Shown one piece after another: positions 54,710-64,000 of a DNA stretch of 64,000 nt. Each line of letters begins with the position of its first letter. Position 1 is the first letter of the stretch. Below the pieces are notes generated by a model. That model saw only the letters and a list, made by a program, of their open reading frames with translations, searched no databases and had not been told where the DNA came from. A program made the translations under genes and the position numbers. The stretch comes from Golubevia sp. BC0850 (taxonomy: Eukaryota > Basidiomycota > Exobasidiomycetes > Golubeviales > Golubeviaceae), in assembly GCA_012976225.1 (NCBI GenBank), contig JAAVVG010000004.1, positions 1,220,265 through 1,284,264 of the forward strand, written 5' to 3'.

Positions 54710-56019
54710 TCACAGAAATTCAAACCTAATCTTCTCCTTCCTCTTCTCCTTCCTCTTCTCCTTCCTCTTGCCTTCCTCTTCTTTCGCAACGCCCTTGCCC
54801 TTCGCATCTCCCTTTCCCTTTCGTTTGGCTTGAACATTACTTCTACTGTTCATTTCTCTTTCAATCGGTTCTACTTCTGCTCCCTTTTTCCTCTTTCTCT
54901 CAGCCTTGTTCACCTTTCTGTCTTCTTTCCTCTGGTCTTGGAGTACTTTCTCCTTGTCTTTAAATTCTACTGCCTCGGCCAAAACTTCTCTGACTTGATT
55001 CCATTTCTGAGGATCGTCTGGTAGACCTTGAAGCTTATACTACAGAAATGAGCGTCAAAGAGAGGGACAAGTGTGGAGGTGGGAGAGAAGACGAGGTGTT
55101 TTTTTTACTCACCTTCAAATACTTCCACCCAACCTGTTCCTCGAATAACTTCATGACCTCTTCATAGCTTTCTTTAGTTCTCAAATCATAGCCCGCTGCA
55201 AAAGCATGACAGGTGTCAAGGCAGACTCCAACTCTTTCTTTCTTTTCAACCCCTTTGAGAATCGCTCCCAATTCTTGGAAATATGAACCCACAGTGTTTC
55301 CAGCTCCGGCCATGATTTCCACCAAAAGGGTTGTTTCTTCTGTAGCTTCCAAGATCTGGTTTATTGAAGAAGAAACATGCTTCAAAGCTTCTTCTTTAGA
55401 ACAATCACCAACTGAAGACCTTGGATGAAAGTTCAAATAAGAAATCCCTAAAGATTGACATCGATTCATTTCGTCGATTAGAGTTTCTATTGATTTAGAT
55501 CTTTTGATGAGATCTGGATTTGCAAGGTTAGTCAGATACATTCCATGTGGAACTACTTGAGATGCAGCGTATCCGTTCACTTTCATTTGAGACTTGAAAG
55601 ATTGAATCGATTCCGAAGAGATTGGTTTTGATGTCCAGCTCATCTTGGATCTTAAGAAGAGCTTGAACGAATCAAAACAACAAAGAAAAGAAGGGTTTCA
55701 AGTCAAAAGGTTTGATTGCAACGTAAGATTAAGAGCTCAGGCCGCTTCACTCTTAACTCACTGAGAAACAGTTGGCTCCAATCTTTAATGCGTTTCCAAC
55801 GCTATTCTCGACTCCACCAGCTGCACTGATGTGAGCTCCTACCAGATGAGTTGATTTGTCTCTTTCCGGATTCGAGACAGTGACCTGAGCTCTGAGTTTC
55901 CGTTTAGGTTTAGATGTACCAGTATCTTCTTCTACTTTGAGGATTGCTGATCCTGATCCTTCTGCTTCTGCTTCTGCTTCTCCAGCTTCCGTTTTCTGTC
56001 TCTTGCTTTTTGGAACCAT
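54710..56019 (-). CDS. APN1: Apn1/endonuclease IV homologue lacking part of the active site
   Basis: Three exons: 56019-55762, 55661-55113 and 55039-54710 (378 aa). After a basic N-terminal tail, LVGAHISAAGGVENSV, CFSLFLRSKMSWTSKPI, VPHGMYLTNL, SYLNFHP, LLVEIMAGAGN and VGVCLDTCHAFAAGYD follow endonuclease IV closely and supply five zinc ligands (two His, one Glu, Asp and His of DTCH). At the end of exon 2 (GWKYLK) the family should continue with MHLND, DRH and ILET blocks, which hold the other four ligands. Instead a 73-nt intron leads to YKLQGLPDDPQKWNQVREVL, resembling only the final helix, then a Lys/Glu/Arg tail. About 45 residues are missing. IEN also reads VEI and HPG reads HPR. The enzyme cuts at abasic sites in DNA; this version may be inactive, mis-assembled or changed in role. 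Confidence 0.75.
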
Positions 56020-56126
56020 TGAAATGTGATGTGGTTGTTTGGAGGCAGCGTTGTCGAGACTCAGACTGGAGAATCGCTGACGATTACTGAGATTGCCATC
56101 TCCTTGTCCTTCATCTTTTCAAGCTG
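56020..56126. promoter_or_regulatory. 107-bp bidirectional promoter (APN1/UBX gene)
   Basis: Start codons of the endonuclease IV gene (minus) and the UBX gene (plus) are 107 bp apart, so the control region is shared. No TATA box is seen. Confidence 0.5.
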
Positions 56127-58191
56127 ATGTCATCCTCAAGTTCAATCTCTGCTCTCAAAACCGCATTGGAATCACGAGGTGTTAGATCTCTACCTCCAGA
56201 CTCATTACTAGAAGCAGTTCTTTCAATTGAGAATGGTTCAATCCATAGAGCTACCAATACCATTCTGGATGATCTGATGGCATCGGGGGTTCAACTTGGT
56301 CCAACTACCTCTTCTTCTTCTACTACTACTACTACTACCTCTAATCCTAACACTTTAAGATCCATCACCAGTGCCAATGGGAGACGTAGAATTAATGGAA
56401 TGGCCAACGAAGGCCTAGGTTCAGGTTCCAGTTCTTCAAGACCTGGCAATGGTGCTGGTTTGAATCCTCATTCTTATTTCCTAAACAACCCAATCATTTA
56501 TTTATTAAGTTTACCATTTTCATTAGCCACTTCTTTGATAAGCTTCTTACTAAGGTTAATAGGCTTGAGGTCCTTGTTACCTTATCTAGGTCTCTCTCCA
56601 GACAGTTCATCTAGAAGAAGGATCAGACCTATCTTCTCCAATCCAACAGATTCCTCTCAGAAATGGATTCAAACTCTAGAATCTCAAGTTAATGGAAAGT
56701 GTAATCCATCTTCACATCCTGTGTCGAGTGGGAATGAGGAAGGAAGCTCAAGTAGTGAAAGCACTCAATATGATAGGATCAAGTTACCTCCTTTCGAAGT
56801 CTGTAGCTATAAGCAAGCAGTGGAAGCAGCTAAGAATCAAGAAAGAGGTCAGATCTTGGTGGTGGTCTTGACCTCGGAGGAACATGATGATGTTGAGGAG
56901 TTCAAGAAGTAAGTCACTTCCAAGTACAGCTGGAAGCGTTGGTCGAGGCAAAGCGGTTGGCGGTACGATGGATTGGTAGCTCTATCGATAGAAGCTTAGA
57001 GCTCTTTCTGGTTTGGATAGTAGAAGCGATGCCTTTAAGAGAGGAGCCGAATGCTTATCTTCTTTTACTTCTCATCTCTCACTTGTAGGAACACTTTGAC
57101 CTACGAGCCTCTAGTGGAACTTCTTTCAAATGGTCAATTCATTTGCTGGGGTGGAGATGTCAAAGATCAAGAAGCATGGGATGGTGAGTCTAAACATCTT
57201 TCACTTAATCCAGGTCCCTCCACTGCCTCCAATTGAAACCCTTTCTCTTTACCTCCGAATGTCCCCATTTCCAGTCTCAAATCTCCTTCAAGCTTCAACC
57301 TATCCCTTCATAGCTTTCATCTCTCTACGGCCAACTCCATCAACTCCCTCTTCCTCCAGCTCTTCTTCATCTCAACTTTCAATTCTCTCACGTCATGAAG
57401 GTTCATCTCAATCCTCCGGTCCAACTTCTCCAACAACCCTTCAAACTCATTTATCAACCATCTTACTCCCACGAGTTTCACCTTTCCTGAATCGATTGAA
57501 ACAAGCCGCCTTAATTCGATTGGAAGAAAGGAAGTTAAAAATTCAACAAGACGAAGCTTATGAAAGAGCGAGTAGGATGGATAGTGATAGGATCTTGAAA
57601 TCTAGAGAGAACAATAGGATCAGAGAAGCAGAAGAAAGGAGAGAGAGGGAGAGCTTGGAATTGGAGGAGGTCAAGCGAAAGAGTAGAAATGAAGATAGGA
57701 GAAAGAAAATCCAGGAAAAGAAAAGTTGGAGAAGATTGGCTAGAAGGGACTTAGGAGAGGATATGAGAGATGAAATGGTAAGAAGTAGCGATAGAAATGA
57801 CTACTCAGATTTAAGCTTCACTTTACCTTCTGGTAGACGGATTTCTAGAGTTTTCAGGAAGGAGGATGAATTAGAGAGAGTTTTTAAGTTCGTTGATGTT
57901 GAAGCTTCAACTTCTTCTACAACTACAATCACTTCTGATTCTGAAAATTCAGAGAGGGTTTTTGGGAATGAGGAGGAAGAACACCATCAAATCCTTTACA
58001 AACCTCATGAGTATTCTTTTACTCTTTTAACTGGTTACCCCAGAGTTAGGATTTCGATCACAGATCCCGATTTCAGTGGTAAGAAGATTGGGCAAGTTAA
58101 GGGACTAGTTCCCAAAGCTATGTTGTTAGTCGAAGGGAAGATCGATGAAGTTGGGTGGGAAGAAGAGGAGGAAAGCGAAGATGAAGATTAA
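56127..58191 (+). CDS. UBX/UAS-domain membrane protein (FAF2/Ubx2/Ucp10-like)
   Basis: Three exons: 56127-56908, 57089-57183 and 57275-58191 (597 aa). The N-terminal region has a UBA-like helix set (SLLEAVLSIENGSIHRATNT). A hydrophobic hairpin (IIYLLSLPFSLATSLISFLL and SLLPYLGL) would insert into the ER or lipid-droplet surface. The thioredoxin-like UAS domain spans FKKNTLTYEPLVELLSNGQF, CWGGDVKDQEAW and YPFIAFISL. A long Arg/Glu coiled coil leads to the C-terminal UBX fold (LPSGRRISRVFRKEDELERV, then YSFTLLTGYPRVRI). Relatives recruit Cdc48/p97 to the ER for degradation of membrane proteins and control lipid droplets. The usual FPR loop of UBX reads YPR here, as in the FAF2 group. Model and family are well supported. 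Confidence 0.88.
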
Positions 58192-58483
58192 GGGCTTGGG
58201 GCTGTAAATAGTATCCATGGGAGAGAATTTACCTTCCGCACTAAGATCGGCTTTGTTGTCGACTCTGGCTCTGTTTCTAACAATTTGTTTGGCAATTTCT
58301 CTCAAGAGCATAAAATCTTTCACTTTGGTTGGGAGGCCAGATCAACTGAGAATCTTACTTCTGTGTTGTCATCTCCGTAGGTCAAGTTGTGAGAGATGAA
58401 ACAGGAATGACATTACTCTTCTGCAGGTTCTGATCCATACGGATCATGAATGGTCGTGAGATTGGAATCATGGGATGAGATCA

Positions 58484-58505
58484 TGAGAGAGTGATCACTC
58501 TCTCA
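58484..58505. promoter_or_regulatory. Perfect 22-bp palindrome
   Basis: TGAGAGAGTGATCACTCTCT plus CA is its own reverse complement, centred on GATC. It lies 279 bp before the NmrA-like ATG. A dimeric regulator site or an RNA hairpin are both possible; the role is inferred only from symmetry and place. Confidence 0.45.
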
Positions 58506-58713
58506 CTGTCATTGGTATCCTTTACTCTTTTCGGGTCCTCGTTTCCTTTGGCAATCTTTTTGTACTCTTTCCGGGGGAGATCAAAAGTCTGGAAGGGAAG
58601 TCCTCGTACATAGGAGCCTTTCAACGTTGCCAGCTGCCAGCGAGGCAAGTTCTGTTCCCTTGAACGCTTCCCCTGAGAGATGTTGGACCTCTCCTTCAAT
58701 CCCCCACCTTTCC

Positions 58714-58720
58714 TATAAAA
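58714..58720 (+). promoter_or_regulatory. TATA box of the NmrA-like gene
   Basis: TATAAAA 64 nt before the ATG, in a gene with a CAACAATC leader and CACAATG start context. TATA boxes are otherwise rare at genes in this window, which suggests regulated rather than housekeeping expression. Confidence 0.55.
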
Positions 58721-58783
58721 AGAGACGATTCATGATCAATCTTTCTGTTTCCCTCAACAATCAAATTTCCTCCCCTCCTCACA

Positions 58784-60045
58784 ATGTCACAAAGAATTCT
58801 CGTCACTGGAGGTGAGTCAATCTCGTGTTTCGCCCTCCTTCTTTCAACAGTTCTGACACCCTCTAATCTCCTCTTCTTTTTCACTAGCCACCGGAAAGCA
58901 AGGAGAAGCAGTAGTTCGTGCTCTTTCAGCTTCAAATTATGAGGTTGTAGCTTTGGTTCGTTCCGCCAAATCCGACGCTTCCAAAGCTTTGGGATCACTT
59001 CCAAACGTCAAGTTGATCGAGGGCAAATACGAAGACATTCCAGCTATTTTCGGAGCTGCTGGATCTCTTTGGGGATTATTCTTAGTTCTAGCTGTTGGTG
59101 GAGATGAGGTCAAATGGGGTAAAACCTTTGTTGATGAAGCTAAGAAAGCAGGAGTTCAACATGTGGTTTACTCTGGAGTCGATAGAAGAGGGCTGGAGAA
59201 GACTCCAGTAGAGCATGTGAGTAAGCGAAAGAGAAAATTCAACTCTTTGTAGAAACAGATCCGAAAGAAGAACAAAAGCTGCAGCAAGTTGCGTAATTTT
59301 GCATTCTGAAAATCTGACTCCAATCACACTTTCTCTTTCCATACTCTTTTTCCTTTTCCTGCCGTTAAATCTCGACCTTTTCAAAATCAGTACGAAACCA
59401 AATTCGAAATTGGATCTTATCTCTCTTCATCTTCTCTATCCTACACTATTCTCTCTCCTTCCATCTTCTACGACAATTTCACCAAGTTGACTACCACCGA
59501 AGGGAAGATTGGGTCTACCATGATGTTATCTCAGTTAAGCTCTTCGAAGCCTCTCAACATGGTTTCAGTCACTGACCTCTCCAAATTCGCTCTTCTAGCT
59601 TTCCAAAACTCTTCCAATGACGAGTGGAAAAACAAATCCATCATCCTAGCCGGAGACTTGATTTCTCCTGAGTCTTTGAAATCTCAATTCAAGGAGGTCA
59701 AAGGCAAATCCATTCCAACTACTTTCGAAACCCCCGTCAAACTGTTCTTGAAGACTGTACCTGATTTCGGTAGAATGTTCAAGTTCTTGAATGTGAGTTT
59801 GTCATTCTCAGGGATCCAATTCTTTGTTTCCTTTTCAAAATGGATGCCCTTAGTCTATTTCTGACTTGGATTGCATCTATTTCCTCTTTTCTTCTACTTC
59901 GAAATCTCTCTCGCCATCTCTGTGATCTTCTTGCGATGCATAGGAAACTGAACCAACTCGAAGTGTCGACGCTTGTAAAGCTTTGTACCCAGGTATCAAA
60001 AGCTGGAAGGAATGGGTGTCTACTGAATCCGATTTCTCAAAGTAG
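58784..60045 (+). CDS. NmrA-like NAD(P)-binding protein
   Basis: Four exons: 58784-58811 (28 nt), 58888-59216, 59391-59792 and 59944-60045 (286 aa). The glycine motif ILVTGATGKQGEAVVRAL is assembled across intron 1. EVVALVRSAKSDASKAL follows with the Arg that prefers NADP. VQHVVYSGVDRRGLEK and YTILSPSIFYDNFT complete the fold in the order of the NmrA/HSCARG family of redox sensors, which bind NADP without a catalytic Tyr-Lys pair. The C terminus, YPGIKSWKEWVSTESDFSK, fits fungal members. Probably cytosolic, binding a transcription factor or acting on small quinone or ketone compounds; nothing nearby indicates which. Its promoter holds a TATA box and a long palindrome, so it may be inducible. 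Confidence 0.85.
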
Positions 60046-61448
60046 AGCTGGATTCATTTTTAAAATCACCTCTTATTCAATGTTTCTGTAACGTCGTTTC
60101 GTTTCTTTGGGAGGGAGGAGAAATGGTAATGCCTAGTTCTGTTGATACTCTATCAGGAGTGATCTCAACCTCCCTTCCTTCCAATGCATTGACTTAGTCT
60201 ATTTAATCTCATTGAAATTTCAAATTTGCGCTTACCTTGTGAAAGCGAAAGGTAGAATGACCTCTGACAGTGTTGAGAGGAGAGGCTTGAAGAAACCTGC
60301 GCGTCCAAAGTCGAGAACAAAAAGGGACTTCTACCTTTCCTTTCTCTTTCAGCTTTCACTTGCCTCCTTTGGTTTCCAAAAGAGAAGAAAGAAGAAAATC
60401 TAACATCTTCCTTGATTTCAACGAACCCCTTCTTTGAAAGCTGGAAACCAAGAAGAGACAGAACAAGAGAACGACACCGGCTGGTTGTTTGGGTGAGCAA
60501 CCTTCCGTTTTCTTTGCCTTTTGACGTTTCGCTCTTCCAGGAAACTAGTCTTTTTCTCCTCATTTTCACTTTCCATTGGATTTCCAACTCAAAGCAGAGG
60601 TAGGAGCCACCAGTCTCTCAAAACATCTTCAACAAAGGCGCAACCTTTGGAACCCCCTTGTCACTCTACTTGACCTCACTTTTGGGAGGCTGTCGTGAGT
60701 TTTCGAATTTCATGGAAGTAAGTTTGCTGTCAGAGATCTTTTGGAGACCTTTCAACCACAGAGTAGACGGCTTTCATTCGACTTTTGAGAAGGGTCACCC
60801 AGTTGGACTTTCTTTCATTACTTCATCTTCTTCTTCTTGGGGAATTTAGACCAATACTACTGTAGGTTCCAATCTTTCTATTTCAATGAATGGAAAAAGA
60901 AAGCAAGAAAGAGCAATCATCTTTCTTCGGTTCGGGTCATAGCCTCACACTCTGCAAGCGTGCAATGGATCTTCAAAGTTGTTTCAAGACTCTTCGAGCT
61001 CTTTCTGACTTCTGATGTTTCTGCTCTTCTTCTATCTTGGAGATGGGAAGTTAGTTGCTGAGATCTATCGGTCTTGGAAAGGTCTCTTCGTTCGACTCTT
61101 CTGAGCTTTCCCGCTCTCCTTCTTGAACCTTTCTAGCTCTTCCATTTGGTCTCGTAGTTCTTTCAAGTCTGATACAATCCTCCAGAGGACTATAGAGCCT
61201 CCAAAGTTTATCTTTCGTGGGGGAGGAAGACGGAAAGCTGCAAGGGGAGAGGAAGCGCACAAGGGCCCTGCTTTCTTAGATGTCGATTGTTATTGACATG
61301 GAATCGACGATAAAATCGAAGCAGTAATTGAATTGACTTGAGGAAGTGAATGAGAGATTTGAAGGTGTCGAACCAACCAGCAGCGTCGAGAGATGGAAGA
61401 ATCTTCTCAACTCTTCCTCCTCTCTCCTCTCATCCTCCAATTCGCATC
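60046..61448. other. 1.4-kb gap before the NAC-beta gene
   Basis: Second-longest gap. Frames on both strands are short and without family resemblance. A minus-strand frame at 61065-61262 predicts a Glu/Lys helix (DLKELRDQMEELERFKKES) but has no ATG and no partner exon that I could find. Confidence 0.4.
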
Positions 61449-63255
61449 ATGGTTCTAGATCAAGACAAACTAGCAAAGCTTCAAGCTGCTTCCCGTATCG
61501 GTGAGTCTCACTCAACTCTCACTCAGCATAGACCAGCAGGAGGAGGAGGAGGAGGGAGCATGTATGAACTTCGACAAGGGAAGGAAAGGAACAGCAACCA
61601 TCTTCTATCTTCAATCTTACACCAACTGATCCTTTCTCTCTATTTCCATCCCAAACGTTCTACTAATCACATTTCTATCAACGCTCAACCAGGTGGTAAG
61701 GGAACTCCTCGTCGTAAAGCAGTCCGTAAACCAAAGGGAGCTGCAGTCGGTGGAGATGACAAGAAGCTACAGACCGCTTTGAAGAAGCTAAATGTTCAAC
61801 CAGTCACTGGAGTTGAAGAGGTCAACATGTTCAGGGAGGATGGTAATGTCCTTCACTTCAACCGTGCTAGTGGTGAGTCTTCAGAAGAAGGTGGATTCGG
61901 ATTCAGATAGAGCAGTGAGAGGAGAGGAAGGATTGAGTGCGAGCAACGAAGAAAGTAAGCAGAGAAAAGGAATGGGGGAGGAACGGAAGAGAATAAGAAG
62001 GTTTTATTTTAAAAGAAAGACCTTTTGAAGCAAGTCTTCCCAACGGCAGAAGTTGAGATAGAAGGTCTGGGTCTGCTACAGCTGTCTAAGATTCATCGAC
62101 CTCTAAATCAAGTCGCAGATCGAATCTTCCTTAAAACTTATAGTTTCAACTTTCAAAGCTCAATTCTCATCATAGCAAGTTGCGCTCGAAGCTTCTGATA
62201 CTCCTCTGACCTCAAAGTGAACATGCGAGGTTTCAAGCAGCAAGTAAAAGGCAAGATTTCGAGGGAGTCGATGGGTTATGGTTCCTTCACTCAGTTAGCC
62301 AGTAGAGTAACCCAGAATCTCTGAAAGACGACTGTTCAATTAATCAAGACGTTGAACTGCCAGAACTCTTACTTGTAACTCCCTCCTCAAGCTGGGATTG
62401 GTCTCCTCGATCTTGAACCTCCTTCAAACATGTCCTCTGAAGTTGTCAACAATCGATTCTGGCCTCTTTCATCAAGGATTCTTCGACAGATTTGAGATCC
62501 AAGAGCGCTCTTTCTAAAACTGACCACTCCTTTCCTCTCTTTAAAACCTCTCCTCTACTCTCTCCCTTCTCGCTCTCCTCTATGACTCCCCTGTCTCCCA
62601 TCACTGCCCCTCCTTTTTTCAATTCACTAGTCCATGGAATCGGAGCTGCCAACACCCACGCAGTTTACGGAGCTGGAGTAGACAAGGAACTAACGGAGCT
62701 CATGCCAAACATCTTGTCTCAAATCGGGCCTGATTCTTTGGCCTCTCTCAAGAAGTTGGCTGAGAGCTATCAGGCTATGGGTGGAGGAATGGGTGGAATG
62801 GGTGGAATGCCAGGAATGGGTGGTGCTGCTGAAGGAGCTGTTGATGATGAGGTACCTGATACTGTGAGTATACGTGATAAAGGGGTGGAGACCGAAATGG
62901 AGAAGATAGGGAGAGGGAGAGTGTGTGAGGAGAGGCGAATTGAAGTATGATACGGAAATGGGGTGGGATGGGAGGGTTAAGAGGATGGAGGTAGGAAGAT
63001 GAGAGTCGAACGGCAATCTCACTGAGATGAACGTTAGTAGTAGAATTTGGGATGATTCAAATTTCTGAATCAGTTTTGATAGAGGATTTGCAAAATGCTA
63101 GACCTTTAATCTCTCTGGAAAAAATCTCGACTCCCCCCACTCACCCACCTTTTCGTCCCTGCCTTTCTCTTTCGCGAATCCAGGTTGGCAACTTCGATGC
63201 TGGTGATGACGATGATGGAGCTCCAGTCGACACCAACGTTGATACTCTAGATTAA
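61449..63255 (+). CDS. EGD1: Nascent polypeptide-associated complex subunit beta (BTF3/Egd1)
   Basis: Four exons: 61449-61500, 61693-61872, 62631-62863 and 63184-63255 (178 aa). [20 protein letters not shown] then [13 protein letters not shown] is the ribosome-binding N terminus (RRKxxKKP-like). [40 protein letters not shown] and [20 protein letters not shown] form the NAC domain, which pairs with the alpha subunit. A Gly/Met repeat and an acidic tail ([11 protein letters not shown]) close the protein. NAC binds ribosomes at the exit tunnel and guards nascent chains. Intron 2 is 758 nt, the longest found in the window. The gene stops 632 bp before the telomere repeats. Confidence 0.93.
61873..62630 (+). 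other. 758-nt intron of the NAC-beta gene
   Basis: GTGAGT donor, TTCACTAG acceptor. About six times longer than the typical intron here. Highly expressed ribosome-associated genes often host small nucleolar RNAs, but I could not find convincing C/D or H/ACA boxes. Confidence 0.45.
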
Positions 63256-63887
63256 ACCAACGATCTCTTTGAAGCTTCGAGCTGCAGGGACCGGTCAATA
63301 GGATTAAGGAAGATTTACCTCCCTTCTGTTTACCTCAAATTCCCTCTCTAGCTCAATTATTCTATTCAATCACATGCTTCAGTTCCTACTTCCATTCCTC
63401 GGCTTTCCATCTTATCCGATCACTACTCTACAACCCACTCCAAAAAGCTAAGATCTTTCTATTCTTCTAAGCATTCAATTGGTTTCGTTTCCCCACACCC
63501 TCTCCTCACTTTCCATGGCTTCTGACCATTCCCAAAATCTAACGAAGTAAACAAAGAAAATGTAATATGGCTTTTTTGTTCTTTCTAAAATGGTGGTCTG
63601 AGTCGAGTGAATCAGATCAACAGCATATGAGGCAAGTAATTGTTGACTCTGTGATTCCACAAGTCCCGTTTCTCATCAGAGGTTTGGAAACAAGTGTCAG
63701 AGCAATGAGAGCAGTGGTGTGTAGTGAGAGAATCTTGAAGACTCTGACCAAGCTGTGTGACTATCTCAAGAGCTATCAGACTGAAAGAGCTGACCAATAA
63801 TTGCTCCTGTGCCCTTTCATTTGTCCTAACCAACGCTGAGAGCAAGAGCCATCCTCGATCCTTGGGCAGCACCATGGACTGAGAATC
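63256..63887. other. Subtelomeric spacer
   Basis: 632 bp between the last gene and the telomere. No repeat family, transposon or telomere-like degenerate tract. Two overlapping opposite-strand frames (63567-63800 and 63612-63875) have no ATG context or family resemblance. Confidence 0.5.
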
Positions 63888-64000
63888 TTAGGGTTAGGGT
63901 TAGGGTTAGGGTTAGGGTTAGGGTTAGGGTTAGGGTTAGGGTTAGGGTTAGGGTTAGGGTTAGGGTTAGGGTTAGGGTTAGGGTTAGGGTTAGGGTTAGG
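63888..64000 (+). repeat. Telomere, (TTAGGG)n
   Basis: About 19 perfect TTAGGG units run to the end of the window, G-rich strand 5'->3' outward, as expected of a right chromosome end. The transition from unique sequence (GAGAATC) is abrupt. Confidence 0.97.

Larger units (their letters stand above)
58192..58783. other. 0.6-kb promoter region of the NmrA-like gene
   Basis: Contains the 22-bp palindrome and TATA box listed separately, plus repeated GATCATGA strings at 58441-58490. No coding frame. Confidence 0.5.

Noticed and set aside
60165-60587. 140-codon minus-strand frame
   Set aside because: No family resemblance, no splice partners, Ser/Lys/Arg composition typical of random frames in this DNA.
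61065-61262. Minus-strand Glu/Lys coiled-coil frame
   Set aside because: No ATG; the only acceptor nearby (CTTGCAG) has no upstream exon I could identify. It might be a real last exon but cannot be supported.
63567-63875. Overlapping opposite-strand frames next to the telomere
   Set aside because: Short, no start context, and each is the mirror of the other; no subtelomeric gene family recognised.
1-64000. Mobile elements, CRISPR arrays, biosynthetic cluster
   Set aside because: No reverse transcriptase, transposase, long terminal repeats, spaced direct repeats or clustered pathway enzymes were seen.

Overview
This is the right-hand end of a fungal nuclear chromosome. The last 113 bases are perfect TTAGGG telomere repeats, running 5'->3' off the end. 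Nearly every gene is split by short GT-AG introns, most with a GTGAGT donor and a pyrimidine-rich acceptor. Intergenic gaps are short and genes lie on both strands. The gene families (fungal claudin-like proteins, basidiomycete-type bHLH, F-box/ankyrin and Pet309/CYA-5-like PPR proteins) point to a basidiomycete, perhaps a yeast-like Pucciniomycotina. The phylum is fairly secure; the class is a guess. There is no sign of bacterial or organellar DNA, CRISPR arrays, rRNA, recognisable tRNA or transposons. All exon models below were worked out by eye from reading frame, splice sites and family motifs.

Layout. 1-687 holds the 3' end of a membrane protein. 1.06-6.0 kb is a 1548-aa mitochondrial PPR protein and 6.7-8.0 kb a bHLH transcription factor. 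After a 2.3-kb gap, 10.3-13.2 kb is an auxin-efflux-carrier-family transporter. 13.5-15.6 kb is a CLD1/ABHD4-5-like hydrolase, divergent from a tetraspan (claudin-like) membrane protein at 16.0-17.4 kb. 18.2-19.6 and 27.6-29.0 kb carry two decayed paralogous F-box/leucine-rich genes. Between them lie a phosphoglycerate-mutase-like phosphatase, a probable Mediator subunit 27 and mitochondrial asparaginyl-tRNA synthetase. 31.0-35.2 kb is one intronless 1407-aa protein. 35.8-42.5 kb has a Rossmann-fold protein, RNA polymerase I/III subunit RPC19, a damaged F-box gene and a HAD phosphatase. 42.8-47.7 kb has a SET-domain methyltransferase and a p31comet (MAD2L1BP) homologue. 47.7-58.2 kb has a small unknown protein, an F-box/ankyrin-like protein, mitoribosomal protein mS34, NAR1, an Apn1-like endonuclease IV and a UBX/UAS protein. 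58.8-63.3 kb has an NmrA-like protein and the beta subunit of NAC, the last gene before the telomere.

Common themes. Several genes serve mitochondria (PPR protein, AsnRS, mS34, perhaps the hydrolase and the 1407-aa protein). Others serve core nuclear or cytosolic processes (RPC19, Mediator, NAR1, NAC, p31comet, UBX). The genes look like a normal chromosome arm reaching almost to the telomere, with no long repeat-rich subtelomere. The points most worth a second look are: an Apn1-like protein that has lost the stretch carrying four of its nine zinc ligands; exons of 7 and 12 nt; a p31comet homologue with a long disordered insertion; a small family of decaying F-box genes; and a perfect 22-bp palindrome upstream of the NmrA-like gene.
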